From Palsa-506 sp963709075 (GTDB lineage: Bacteria > Actinomycetota > Actinomycetes > Streptosporangiales > Streptosporangiaceae): DNA of 64,000 nucleotides. The translations under genes and the position numbers were made by a program. The notes beneath the pieces are model-generated. The model was not told the origin of the DNA. It saw only the letters and a program-made list of their open reading frames with translations, and ran no database searches. Below are positions 30,889 through 44,587 of this stretch, piece after piece; position 1 is the stretch's first letter; each line of letters begins with the position of its first letter. The stretch is from NCBI GenBank assembly GCA_963709075.1, contig CAVPUY010000005.1, positions 124,001-188,000 of the forward strand, written 5' to 3'.

Positions 30889-31006
30889 ACCACCTCCCCG
30901 GCCGCTGGCCGCCGGACTGCTACTCCGAGTGGTTCGTGATCCCCCTGCCCGACCACCACCTCCCCGGCCGCTGGCCGCCGGACTGCTACTCCGAGTGGTT
31001 CGTGAT
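30889..31006. repeat. 52-bp direct repeat, two copies, period 66 bp
   Basis: An identical 52-bp sequence occurs at 30889-30940 and 30955-31006, separated by 14 bp. It lies in the 457-bp gap between the metallo-hydrolase and the collagen-like/TPR gene, which holds no convincing gene. A short tandem repeat of cttgcgggcgtcagca (31203-31218, 31219-31234) lies further on. Confidence 0.9.
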
Positions 31007-31042
31007 ACGCGCGGTGTACGTCATGCCTGTGGTATCCGTGAT

Positions 31043-31121
31043 GAACGTTCCGCCTGATGGATGGGGATCCGGTGTCGCCAGGGCGACACCTCAGCCCCAT
31101 CCATCAGGCGGAATGCCGTTC
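31043..31121. other. Large inverted repeat/hairpin in intergenic DNA
   Basis: Outer arms TTCCGCCTGATGGATGGGG (31048-31066) and its exact complement (31095-31113), a 4x4 internal loop, then inner arms GGTGTCGCC (31071-31079) and GGCGACACC (31082-31090) around AG. A further 5-bp stem GAACG/CGTTC (31043-31047, 31117-31121) follows beyond a 3-nt bulge. The element is centred between two convergent genes and has no T tract. It could be a bidirectional terminator, a REP/MITE-like element or a structured RNA. Confidence 0.85.
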
Positions 31122-31202
31122 CGTCGCGTACTGGAAACAGGCATTTCGCAATCAGGGGCGGGAAACGGTCACCAGGTTTCCGGGGCCAGCGAGTTCGACG
31201 GC

Positions 31203-31234
31203 CTTGCGGGCGTCAGCACTTGCGGGCGTCAGCA
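31203..31234. repeat. 16-bp tandem duplication
   Basis: cttgcgggcgtcagca occurs twice in direct tandem just before the 3' end of the collagen-like/TPR gene. It is non-coding and probably a slippage product. Confidence 0.8.
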
Positions 31235-31259
31235 GCTGAGCGCCGCGCGGCCGACGTTG

Positions 31260-33278
31260 TCAGCTCGCACCTTCGGGAGCCGGGTTGGGGAGGTCAGCGG
31301 AATCTGCCGGGCCGACGGCGTTCGTGACGTCACCTGCGTCGTCTGAGTCGTCCAGGTCGGCGAACTCGATCTGGTCCAGTTCTTCGAAGCGCTCGGCTGC
31401 GTCCGTCTCGTCGCCGGTATCGGCAGCCGCCGCCCGGCCGAACCAGTCCCTGGCTTCCTCCTCGCGCCCGGCATCAAGCAGTGCGTCGGCGTACGCATAG
31501 AACAGCCTCGCCGCGCCGGCGAACGGCCGACCAGCGGTGATCTCGGGCACCTGCAAGGCGACCACGGCCGCCCTGGCGAGACCCTGATCCCGCCGGATAC
31601 CCGATTCCACGATGCGCAGCTCGATCTCGGTGGCCCGGTCCAGGCCGCGTGACTCCGGCGCGGTGACGAGCGCGAGCGCGCGGTCGAGCCTGCCGAGCGC
31701 CCGCTCGCAGTCCGCCATCATCGGCAGGTAGCTGTCCCGCCCGGTGAGCCGGCGCGCCGCTCTCAGCTCGGTCAGCGCATCCGACCAGGCCCCGGCCCGA
31801 TAGGCCGCGATCCCGCAGGTCTCGCGGACCACACCGACCCGTGCGGCAAGCCGCCTTGCCGCCTGAGCGTGCCGGTAGGCACGTTCCGGGTCGTCCGTGA
31901 CCGCAGCTGCTATCAGCTGCCTGGCCACGGCATCCGCCAGATCAGCAGGCAGGGTACGCAGTTCTGCCCGTGCTGCCGGATCTAGCTGGTCGGCCGTGAT
32001 GTTCGCCGGCACTTCAGGCAGCGGCCCGCCCGCGGAACGCGGCCTGTCAGCCGCCGGCCCCATGTCGGCTCGCCCTCCCGCCGGACGACCCTGCCCCGCC
32101 GGACGACCCTGCCCCGCCGGACGACCCTGCCCCGCCGGACGACCCTGCCCCGCCGGACGACCCTGCCCCGCCGGACGACCCTGCCCCGCCGGACGACCCT
32201 GGCCGCCCGGACGACCTGCCGTCGGCCGGCCCGATGCCGGGCCGGCTGCTCGCTGGCCGCCGCTTCGTGCGCCAGGGCCACGTCCGTTGCCTGACCGCTG
32301 CGCGCCGGATGGCCAGCCAGACCTTGCTGACCGCCCCGTCCCCTGAGAGCGCCCGGCGCCTGGCGCGCGGGCACGGCTAGCACGCTCCTGATCAGCATCG
32401 TCCTGCGCGGCCGCAGGGCGGTGCTGCGCACCGCTAGTCCGCTGCGGCCGCTGGCTCGGCCCGGTGCGGCCATGCGCGCCGCCCTGCCCGGAACCGGCCG
32501 CTCCCGGCGATCGCCTCGCGTCTCCGTCCGCTCCACGGCCAGCATTGGCGCTGCCCGGACCGCCCGGCCTTCCAGCTGCGCCCGGCCTTCCGCCACCGCC
32601 GGTTTTCCCCGCCGTGCCGGGCTTCCCGGCTGTGCCTGACCTTCCGCCTGTGCCTGACCTTCCGCCTGCGCCTGACCTTCCGCCTGCGCCCGGTCTCCCG
32701 GCTTCGCCCGGCCTCCCGGCTCCGCCCGGCCTCCCGGCTGCGCCCGGCTTCCCCGCCGTGCCAGGCCTTCCCGCTTCGCCCGGCCTCCAGGCTGCGCCCG
32801 GCTTCCCCGCCGTGCCCGGCCTCCCGGTTGCACCGGTTTTCCCCGACTTGCCGGGCCTCCCGGCTGTACCCGGCTTTCCGGCTGTACCCGGCTTTCCGGC
32901 TGTGCCCGGCTTTCCGGCTGCGCGGGGCCTTCCAGCTGTACCCGGCTTTCCGGCTGCGCCCCGGCTGCCAGAGCCGACATTGCCCCGGCTGCCAGCACCG
33001 CCACCATCGCGGTCGGCGGCCGCGCGGCCGCCGGGCTTCGCGCCTGCGTACCGGTCGCCCGCGCTTTTCCTGCCAGGCGCACCACGTCCGGCCGGAGCGC
33101 CGCGCCGGGCACCGCCGGCGCCATCAGCCTCGGCGCGGGCACCGCCGGCATCGCCAGTCCCGGCACGTCCGCCAGCACCAGCGCCAGGCCCGCCCGGTCC
33201 GGGCCGCCGCACCGGCCTGGGCGCACCGCCGCGGCTTCCTGAGCCGCTACCGCTCGCTCCGCGCCCGTTGCCGACCAC
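31260..33278 (-). CDS. Collagen-like Gly-X-Y protein with C-terminal TPR domain
   Basis: Three parts are visible. An N-terminal glycine/arginine-rich region leads into a long collagen-like stretch of Gly-X-Y triplets (GKPGTAGRPG, GKSGKTGATG and similar; coded about 32570-32990), with small interruptions. Next come seven near-identical GQGRPA units. The C-terminal 230 residues are TPR-like (AYRHAQAARRLAARVGVV, then ALTELRAARRLTGR, then ADALLDAGREEEARDWFG) and end in an acidic tail. The GTG at 33278 is chosen because gggaggtc lies 6 bases upstream; an in-frame ATG at 33329 lacks this. There is no signal peptide, so a cytosolic product is likely. TPR proteins beside rRNA operons are common in actinomycetes; the collagen-like half is unusual. 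Confidence 0.75.
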   Translation of the reverse strand: MVGNGRGASGSGSGSRGGAPRPVRRPGPGGPGAGAGGRAGTGDAGGARAEADGAGGARRGAPAGRGAPGRKSAGDRYAGAKPGGRAAADRDGGGAGSRGNVGSGSRGAAGKPGTAGRPRAAGKPGTAGKPGTAGKPGTAGRPGKSGKTGATGRPGTAGKPGAAWRPGEAGRPGTAGKPGAAGRPGGAGRPGEAGRPGAGGRSGAGGRSGTGGRSGTAGKPGTAGKTGGGGRPGAAGRPGGPGSANAGRGADGDARRSPGAAGSGQGGAHGRTGPSQRPQRTSGAQHRPAAAQDDADQERASRARAPGAGRSQGTGRSARSGWPSGAQRSGNGRGPGARSGGQRAAGPASGRPTAGRPGGQGRPAGQGRPAGQGRPAGQGRPAGQGRPAGQGRPAGQGRPAGGRADMGPAADRPRSAGGPLPEVPANITADQLDPAARAELRTLPADLADAVARQLIAAAVTDDPERAYRHAQAARRLAARVGVVRETCGIAAYRAGAWSDALTELRAARRLTGRDSYLPMMADCERALGRLDRALALVTAPESRGLDRATEIELRIVESGIRRDQGLARAAVVALQVPEITAGRPFAGAARLFYAYADALLDAGREEEARDWFGRAAAADTGDETDAAERFEELDQIEFADLDDSDDAGDVTNAVGPADSADLPNPAPEGAS
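32080..32205 (-). repeat. 18-bp tandem repeat, seven units, coding for GQGRPA
   Basis: Seven head-to-tail 18-bp units (gccggacgaccctgcccc), the first six identical and the last slightly changed. Near-identity at the DNA level points to recent expansion by slippage. Confidence 0.92.
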
Positions 33279-33340
33279 GTCTCCGACCTCCCTGGCCCTC
33301 GCTGAACGCCGACCCTGGCGTAAATGCATGACGCAAAATG

Positions 33341-33378
33341 CGCTGAGGGCCGCTACCTAACGGTAGCGGCCCTCAGCG
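33341..33378 (-). terminator. rRNA operon terminator
   Basis: A perfect 17-bp stem (CGCTGAGGGCCGCTACC and its complement) with a 4-nt loop, followed on the transcribed strand by CATTTTGC, 8 bp beyond the 5S rRNA. It also separates the rRNA operon from the collagen-like/TPR gene, whose start lies 63 bp further on. Confidence 0.93.
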
Positions 33379-33386
33379 GAAGAATG

Positions 33387-33503
33387 TCCGGCGGCGTCCT
33401 ACTCTCCCACGCAGTCCCCCGCGCAGTACCATCGGCGCTGAAGGGCTTAACTTCCGGGTTCGGAATGGGACCGGGTGTTTCCCCTTCGCCATGGCCACCG
33501 AAA
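33387..33503 (-). rRNA. rrf: 5S ribosomal RNA
   Basis: Contains the conserved core CATTCCGAACCCGGAAG and TAAGC, then GGTACTGC and GGGAGAGTAGG near the 3' end, with matching terminal arms. The length is about 117 nt; the ends are estimated to within a few bases. It is the last gene of the 16S-23S-5S operon. Confidence 0.95.
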
Positions 33504-33617
33504 CTCTATGGAGATGTCAGGCTCCCGCCGCTGCGCCCAGAGTGAACTCCGGGTGCTGGCAGGGCCGACCGCATCTCGGGAACCGCACAGTGGACGCAAG
33601 CAGGATCGTGAAGTAGA

Positions 33618-38692
<5,075 letters not shown>

Positions 38693-38948
38693 TGTCTATA
38701 TGCAGACCGCAGGCACGTTCCGAAGACCGGCCGTGCGGGATGCTGACATCGAAAGAGATGCTTCTTCGGGTCCGGCGAACCGGACCTGGGAAGCGATCTT
38801 GGCATCCGTCTGCCGGGAACTGCGCCGTCACCGGCTCAGCCCCCTGACGGGGTTATTGTTGTGCTTGTGCACTGGCTTTTAGCACGCTGTTGAGTTCTCA
38901 AGGAGCGGACGCACACCGTCAGAGACTTGTGATCTCATCAGGGGCAAC
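38693..38948 (-). other. rRNA operon leader
   Basis: The region between promoter P2 and 16S. It contains CCTTGAGAACTCAA (38890-38903), matching the element in the 16S-23S spacer, and GC-rich inverted segments that could pair around 16S for RNase III processing. No protein-coding signal is present. Confidence 0.7.
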
Positions 38949-38954
38949 CCTACG

Positions 38955-38983
38955 AACTTACCCGAACAACCAGGGGCTGTCAA
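38955..38983 (-). promoter_or_regulatory. rRNA promoter P2
   Basis: On the minus strand TTGACA (38978-38983), a 17-bp spacer, and TAAGTT (38955-38960), about 260 bp before the 16S 5' end. Confidence 0.85.
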
Positions 38984-39145
38984 CCAAGTTCGCGGACTTG
39001 ACTTGCTTCATTACTCGTTCTGCATCCAGCATACCCTCACCGAGGCGCTCCGGGGTCCGGAGTGCGCTAGCTCGGAGGGTGTCCTGCCGGGCCCCCGGCC
39101 GCGATCCGCCGTCTGGCTTCCCGCTGGCTCCGGGGGCAAGACGAA

Positions 39146-39174
39146 ACATTAGAGAGCAAAGAGGATCAAGTCAA
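39146..39174 (-). promoter_or_regulatory. rRNA promoter P1, overlapping the tyrS stop
   Basis: On the minus strand TTGACT (39169-39174), a 17-bp spacer, and TAATGT (39146-39151). The -35 hexamer lies on the last codons or stop codon of tyrS, so rRNA transcription starts at the very end of the tRNA-synthetase gene. Confidence 0.85.
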
Positions 39175-40520
39175 ATCAGCCGGGCATCGAGACGGTAGCG
39201 GCTGGCCAGGCGCGCCCGGTACTGGCGGCCGGCCAGCGACGACCTCGACGCCGCCGACGGTGCGCTTGCCCCGGCGGAGCACCAGGTAGCGGCCGTGCAG
39301 CAGGTCGCCGGGCTGCGGCACGGCGTCGGCGTCGGCGACCTTCACGTTGTTCAGGTAGGCCCCGCCTCCGGCGATGGCCCGCCGCGCCGCCGACTTGCTC
39401 GTGGTGAGGCCGGCCGCGGCTATCAGGTCAGCCAGCTTCGGCAGCGCAGCAGGATCCAGCGTCGGTCACCTTGACCTGGACCGACGGGATCTCGGCGAGG
39501 GCGGCGGCGAGCGTGCGCTGGTCAAGCGTCCGCAGGTCGCCCTGGCCGAACAGGGCCCGGCTGGCGGCCACGGCCCTGGCGCACTCGTCCGCGCCGTGCA
39601 CCAGCGTGGTCACGTCGGCCGCCAGCACCCGCTGTGCCGTCCTGGCGGCCGGCCGCTCGGCGAGATCCCGTTCCAGCTCGGCAATTTCGTTACGAGACCG
39701 GAACGTGAAGACCCGGAGCAGGCCGGGCACCTCGGCGTCGGTCCGGTTGATCCAGAACTGGTAGAACGCGTACGGGCTCGTCAGGTCCGGGACTCAGCCA
39801 GATCGCGCCGCCCTCGGTCTTCCCGTACTTGGTTCCGTCCGGCTTGGTGATCAGCGGGGTGGCCAGGGCGTGCACCGAGTCCCCGGTCACCCGCCGGATC
39901 AGGTCGACGCCGGCGACCAGGTTGCCCCACTGGTCGCTGCCGCCGAGCTGGAGCACGCAGTCGTGCCGCCGGTGCAGCTCGAGGAAGTCGTAGGCCTGCA
40001 GGATCTGGTAGCTGAACTCGGTGTAGCTGATCCCGCCTGCCGCCAGCCGGGCCCGTACCGACTCCCTGGCGAGCATCTGGTTCACCGGGAAGTGCTTGCC
40101 GATGTCACGCAGGAAGTCAAGCGCGGACAGGCCCTCGGTCCAGTCCAGGTTGCTGACCAGCATCGCGCTTGCCGGGCCGGCGTCGAAGTCAAGGAAGCGA
40201 CCGACCTCGCCGCGGATCCGGCGCACCCAGCCGGCCACCACCTCGCGCGGGTTGAGTATCCGCTCGGCGGACTTGCCGCTCGGGTCGCCGATCAGCCCGG
40301 TCGCCCCGCCGACCAGCCCGATCGGCCGGTGACCGGCCAGCTGGAACCTGCGCATCGTGAGCAGCAGCACCAGGTTGCCGATATGCAGCCCGGGCGCGGT
40401 CGGGTCGAATCCGCCGTACAACGTGACCGGGCCAGCGGCCAGCGCCTCGCGCAGCTCATCGAGGTCAGTCGAGAGCGCGAGCAGGCCGCGCCAGGTCAGT
40501 TCGTCGAGGATGTTCGTCAC
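39166..40520 (-). CDS. tyrS: Tyrosyl-tRNA synthetase (two frame breaks)
   Basis: Charges tRNA-Tyr. Class I motifs are GLHIGNLVLLL (HIGH-type) and DGTKYGKTEGGAIWL (KMSKS-type); LGGSDQWGNLVAGV and the C-terminal S4-like domain (TTSKSAARRAIAGGGAYLNN) are present. The GTG start overlaps the stop of the upstream glycosylase gene (GTGA). The frame breaks near 39790 and near 39450, with the protein continuing in another frame each time. The exact end is 39166 or 39171, depending on whether a further one-base shift lies near the end. The gene is single-copy in the window and presumably essential, so the breaks are probably sequencing errors. Confidence 0.9.
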
Positions 40521-41269
40521 CGCTGCATGGTCCCACCTTCGCCGGCCGGAACGGAAACTGCTTTCACCCCGCGGCGCCGCGGCACGTACGCGCGGTACGG
40601 GGACACGGTCGGCTCCGCTTCGATCCAGAATCGCCACGGAATGGCCGCCGCCCGGCTAACCCCGACCCGGGGACCGCGGGCCGCGGCCGGCACCGGCTCC
40701 GCCCGGCCGCAGATCCGCAGCGGCGATGCCAGGCCGCAGACATCGGCGCCATCCAGCGACCGGTCGATGCCCAGCGCCTGGCAGAGCCGGGCTGGCCCGC
40801 GGGCGAGATCGCGCTCGGCCTGACCGGGCCGCCGCCCGGCCGCGGACCGGCGCGCGGCGGCCAGCGCGGCGCCTTCGACCACCCGGCCGGCCCGCAGCAG
40901 CACCGCCGACGCCGTGCCAGCAGGCAGGCAGACCAGGTTGACGCAGAAGTGCATGCCGTAGGTGAAATACACGTAGGCGTGGCCGGGCTCGCCGAACATG
41001 ACCGCGTTGCGCGCGGTGCGGCCGCGGAACGCGTGCGACGCTGCGTCCGCGGCTCCCGCGTAGGCCTCCACCTCGGTGATCAAGACGGCCACCGCGCCGT
41101 CCGCCGTGTCATGCCGGAGCACGCAGCCGAGCAGCTCAGGCGCCACCTCCTGGGCTGGGCGCGCGAACCAGCCGCGGGCAAGCAGCGGCGCGGGCCCGAG
41201 CGGGCCGGGCGCGGCCGGCGGTGCTGGCGGCACAGGAGCGTCAGCCTGCCGCCCAGGCAGCATGCTCAT
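40517..41269 (-). CDS. mpg: DNA-3-methyladenine glycosylase (MPG/AAG family)
   Basis: Base-excision repair glycosylase that removes alkylated purines. Recognisable segments are ELLGCVLRHD, ITEVEAYAG with the catalytic Glu, HAFRGRTARNAVMFGEPGHA, VYFTYGMHFCVNLVC and a GPARLCQALGID loop. The 250 residues include a Pro-rich N-terminus that may be shorter in reality. The start overlaps argH by about 29 bp and the stop overlaps tyrS, so it is in the arg-tyrS transcription unit, an order common in actinomycetes. Confidence 0.92.
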   Translation of the reverse strand: MSMLPGRQADAPVPPAPPAAPGPLGPAPLLARGWFARPAQEVAPELLGCVLRHDTADGAVAVLITEVEAYAGAADAASHAFRGRTARNAVMFGEPGHAYVYFTYGMHFCVNLVCLPAGTASAVLLRAGRVVEGAALAAARRSAAGRRPGQAERDLARGPARLCQALGIDRSLDGADVCGLASPLRICGRAEPVPAAARGPRVGVSRAAAIPWRFWIEAEPTVSPYRAYVPRRRGVKAVSVPAGEGGTMQR

Positions 41270-42663
41270 CGACTTCCTTACGGATCCTGCCGAGCTGCTC
41301 GGCTACCCGGACCGGGGCCGTTCCGCCGTAACTCTGCCTGGCGGCCAGCGCGCCCGGCACGGTCAGCACCTCGCGCACGTCCGGGGTCAGGTGCGGGGAC
41401 ACCCGGGCGAGGTCGTCGTCACTCGCCTCGGCGAGGTCGCACTCGTGAACCTGGCACCAGACCACCAGGTGGCCCACGACCTCATGCGCCTCGCGGAACG
41501 GCACCCCGCGGCGGACCAGGAGCTCGGCCAGGTCGGTGGCGAGCGCGTAGCCGTCGGCAGCACTCCGGCCAATCCGTTCCGAATTGAACCTGATGCTGCT
41601 CATCAGGCCCGCCATCGCGGGCAGGACGAGCAGCAGCGTGTCCACCGCGTCGAACACCGGCTCCTTGTCCTCCTGCAGGTCCCGGTTGTACGTCAGCGGC
41701 AGGCCCTTCAGCGTGGTCAGCAGCGCGGTCAGGCCGCCGATCAGCCTGCCTGCCTTGCCGCGGGCGAGCTCGGCCACGTCCGGGTTCTTCTTCTGCGGCA
41801 TGATCGAGGACCCGGTGGCGTAAGCGTCGTCGATCTCGGCCCAGCCGAACTCATGCGACGACCACAGCACGATCTCCTCGCCGAGCCGGGAAAGGTGCAC
41901 GCCGAGCAGCGCGGCGGCGAAGCAGAACTCGGCAGCGAAGTCACGGTCGCTGACCGCGTCCATCGAGTTCTCGGCGACGGAGTCGAAGCCGAGCTCCGCG
42001 GCGACCGCCTCCGGGATCCAGCGGCAGCGACGACCCGGCCAGTGCGCCGGCCCCCAGCGGGCTGACCGCGGCCCGCTTGTCCCAGTCCTGCAGCCTGCTG
42101 ACGTCCCGGCAGAACGCCTGCACGTGCGCGAGCAGGTGGTGCGCGAGCAGCACCGGCTGGGCGTGCTGCAAGTGCGTCATCCCGGGCGCCGGCGTATCGG
42201 TGTGCCGCTCCGCCTGGCCGATCAGCGCGGTCTCAAGCTCGGCCAGCCGCGAGGTGATCAGCCGGGCGTGGTCGCGCAGGTACAGCCGCAGGTCGGTGGA
42301 GATCTGGTCGTTGCGGCTGCGCCCGGCGCGCAGCTTGCCGCCGAGCACGCCTGCCCGCTCGAGCAGCCCGCGCTCCAGCGCGGTGTGCACGTCCTCGTCC
42401 CGCGGCCGAGGGCCGGAAGCTGCCGTCCCGGCAGGCCGTGGTCGAGCCCGTCCAGGGCGGCCAGCAGGCGGGCAAGCTCATCGCCGGTCAGCAGCCCGGC
42501 CCGGTGCAGCACGCGCGCGTGCGCGCCGGGAGGCGAGCAGGTCGTACGGAGCCAGCCGCCAGTCGAACTGGACGCTGACCGACAGCCGCGCCAGCGCCTC
42601 GGCGGGGCCCGACTCGAACCGGCCGCCCCATAGCCGCGTCGGCATGCTCTCCTGCTCGCCCAC
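41241..42663 (-). CDS. argH: Argininosuccinate lyase (three frame breaks)
   Basis: Last step of arginine synthesis: argininosuccinate to arginine and fumarate. The fumarase-superfamily signature GSSIMPQKKNPD is intact, as are LWGGRFESGPAEAL, RAGRSRNDQ and THLQHAQPVLLAHH. The coding signal changes frame near 42525, 42410 and 42020; joined together the parts give a normal ArgH of about 470 residues. The GTG at 42663 follows gaggag; an in-frame ATG at 42645 is the alternative. It lies 64 bp downstream of argG. Confidence 0.9.
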
Positions 42664-42727
42664 CGGGCTCCTCTCGTCCGCCGCATGGCCGGCCACGGCT
42701 TCGCCGGGCCGCGGATGCCGGGCGCGC

Positions 42728-43930
42728 TCAGCCGGCCGCGCGCCGGTCCCGCAGCGCGGCGGTCTTGCTGGGCAGGCCCCACAGCTCCACGAACCCCCGG
42801 GCCAGCCGCTGGTCGAAGGTATCGCCCGTATCGTAGGTGGCCAGCCCGTAGTCATACAGCGAAACCGGGCTCCGCCGCCCGGTCACCACCGCCTGGCCGC
42901 CGTGCAGCCGCAGCCGGACATCGCCGGTGACGTGCCGGGATGCCTCGTCCATGAACGCCTCGAGCGCCCGGCGCAGCGGGGAGAACCACAGCCCGTCGTA
43001 GACGAGTTCGGTCCACCGCTGCTCTACCGACCGCTTGTACCTGGCCAGGTCGAGTTCCATGCACACGCTCTCCAGCTCGGAGTGCGCCGCGATGAGGGCG
43101 ACGGCCGCCGGGGCCTCGTAGATCTCCCGGCTCTTGATCCCGACCAGCCGGTCCTCGACCATGTCCACCCGGCCGACCCCCTGCGCCCCGGCGCGGGCGT
43201 TCAGCTCGGTGATGATCTGCAGCGGTGACAGCGGCCTGTCGTCGATCGCGACCGGCACCCCGTCGGTGAAGCTGATCACCAGCTCATCGGGGCCGCGCGA
43301 GGCGCCGGGGTCTTGCGTGTAGTCCCAGACGTCGTCATGCGGTGCCTCCCAGATGTCTTCCAGGTGCCCGGTCTCGCAGCTGCGGCCCCAGAGGTTCTGG
43401 TCGATGGAGTACGGCGAGCGGGACGTCACGCTGATCGGCAGGCCCTTCTCGGCCGCGAATGCGATCGCCTTGTCCCTGGTCATGCCGGAATCCCGGACCG
43501 GCGCGATGACCTTCACCTCGGGCGCCAGGCAGGCCAGGCCGACCTCGAACCTGACCTGGTCGTTGCCCTTGCCGGTGCAGCCGTGCGCGACCATGCTCGC
43601 GCCGCGGGCGGTGGCCACCCTGGCCAGGTGCGCGGCGATCAGCGGCCGGGACAGCGCGGAGACCAGCGGGTAGCGGTTCATGTAGAGCGCGTTGGCGCGC
43701 AGCGCGGGCATGCAGAAGTCGTTGGCGAACTCCGACCTGGCGTCGGCGACCAGCGACTCGGCGGCGCCGCAGGCCAGCGCCCGCTGCCTGATCGTCTCCA
43801 GGTCCTCGCCGCCCTGGCCGACGTCGATGGCCAGGGCGATGACCTCGGCGCCGGTCTGCTCGGCGATCCACCCGATGGCCACCGACGTGTCCAGGCCGCC
43901 GGAGTAGGCGAGCACGATGCGTTCGGTCAT
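42728..43930 (-). CDS. argG: Argininosuccinate synthase
   Basis: Joins citrulline and aspartate with ATP to make argininosuccinate. The PP-loop AYSGGLDTS is at the N-terminus, with HGCTGKGNDQVRFE and SVTSRSPYSIDQNLWGRS further on. The 400 residues are normal and the frame is intact. The ATG follows ggagga at good spacing. It is the sixth gene of the argCJBDRGH cluster. Confidence 0.97.
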   Translation of the reverse strand: MTERIVLAYSGGLDTSVAIGWIAEQTGAEVIALAIDVGQGGEDLETIRQRALACGAAESLVADARSEFANDFCMPALRANALYMNRYPLVSALSRPLIAAHLARVATARGASMVAHGCTGKGNDQVRFEVGLACLAPEVKVIAPVRDSGMTRDKAIAFAAEKGLPISVTSRSPYSIDQNLWGRSCETGHLEDIWEAPHDDVWDYTQDPGASRGPDELVISFTDGVPVAIDDRPLSPLQIITELNARAGAQGVGRVDMVEDRLVGIKSREIYEAPAAVALIAAHSELESVCMELDLARYKRSVEQRWTELVYDGLWFSPLRRALEAFMDEASRHVTGDVRLRLHGGQAVVTGRRSPVSLYDYGLATYDTGDTFDQRLARGFVELWGLPSKTAALRDRRAAG

Positions 43931-43979
43931 TGGAATCCTCCAGGGTTAGTGCGATGGCTGGGTGGCTGTTGACTTCTGG

Positions 43980-44550
43980 CTAGTTCCGCCGCTCGGCGAG
44001 CCGGAGCAGCGACTGGGCGAGCTCGTCCCCGCCCGCCGGATCCCGCGCGATCACGAGCACGGTGTCGTCCCCGGCCACTGTGCCGAGGATCGACGGCCAT
44101 CTGGCGTGGTCGATGACGGAGGCGAGGAACTGCGCGGCGCCGGCCGGCGTGCGCAGGATGACCAGGTTGGCGCTGGCCTCGGCGGAAACAAGCAGCTCGG
44201 CCGCGGCCCGGCCCAGCCGGGCGAGGGGCTCTTGGCCGGCCGCGGGCTGCTCGGCGCCGCTCTCGGCCCCGCCGGTCCGGCCGGTGAGGCTCTCGGCCAG
44301 GCCGCCTGGCTGGGACCCGGGGCCGCCCGGCTCGCCCGGGCAGCGCGTAGACGAGCGCGCCGCCGGTGCCCCGGAGCCGGACGGCGCCGAGCTCCTCCAG
44401 GTCGCGGGACAGCGTGGTCTGGGTGACCCGGACGCCGCGGTGGGCCAGCCAGTCGGCGAGTTCTTCCTGCGACCGCACCGCGGTCTGCTCCAGGATGCTG
44501 ACGATCTGAGCGTGCCTGGCGGCCTTGGTGGCCGGGCTCACCGGGCTCAT
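43980..44550 (-). CDS. argR: Arginine repressor ArgR (one frame break)
   Basis: Arginine-sensing regulator that binds ARG boxes as a hexamer. The winged-helix DNA-binding domain (ARHAQIVSILEQ, VRVTQTTLSRDLEELGAVRL) is intact. After a break near 44345 in a CCCGGG-rich stretch, the C-terminal oligomerisation and arginine-binding domain continues (ASANLVILRTPAGAA, SILGTVAGDDTVLVIARD). The ATG at 44550 is not certain because the motif ATGAGCCCGGT occurs three times around it. Its targets probably include the tandem ARG boxes before argC. Confidence 0.88.
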
Positions 44551-44587
44551 GACCGCACCGGGCTCACTGGGCTCATGACTACCGGGC

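Noticed and set aside
30822..31100. Minus-strand 92-codon frame across the 52-bp repeats
   Set aside because: Its apparent internal protein repeat is just the DNA repeat; no start signal and no similarity.
32080..32205. Seven 18-bp repeats as a CRISPR array
   Set aside because: The units are contiguous without spacers, in frame with the protein, and no cas gene is present.
41241..42663. Programmed ribosomal frameshifting in argH, argC or alaS
   Set aside because: Multiple breaks per gene in both directions without slippery sequence or stimulator; indel errors explain them better.
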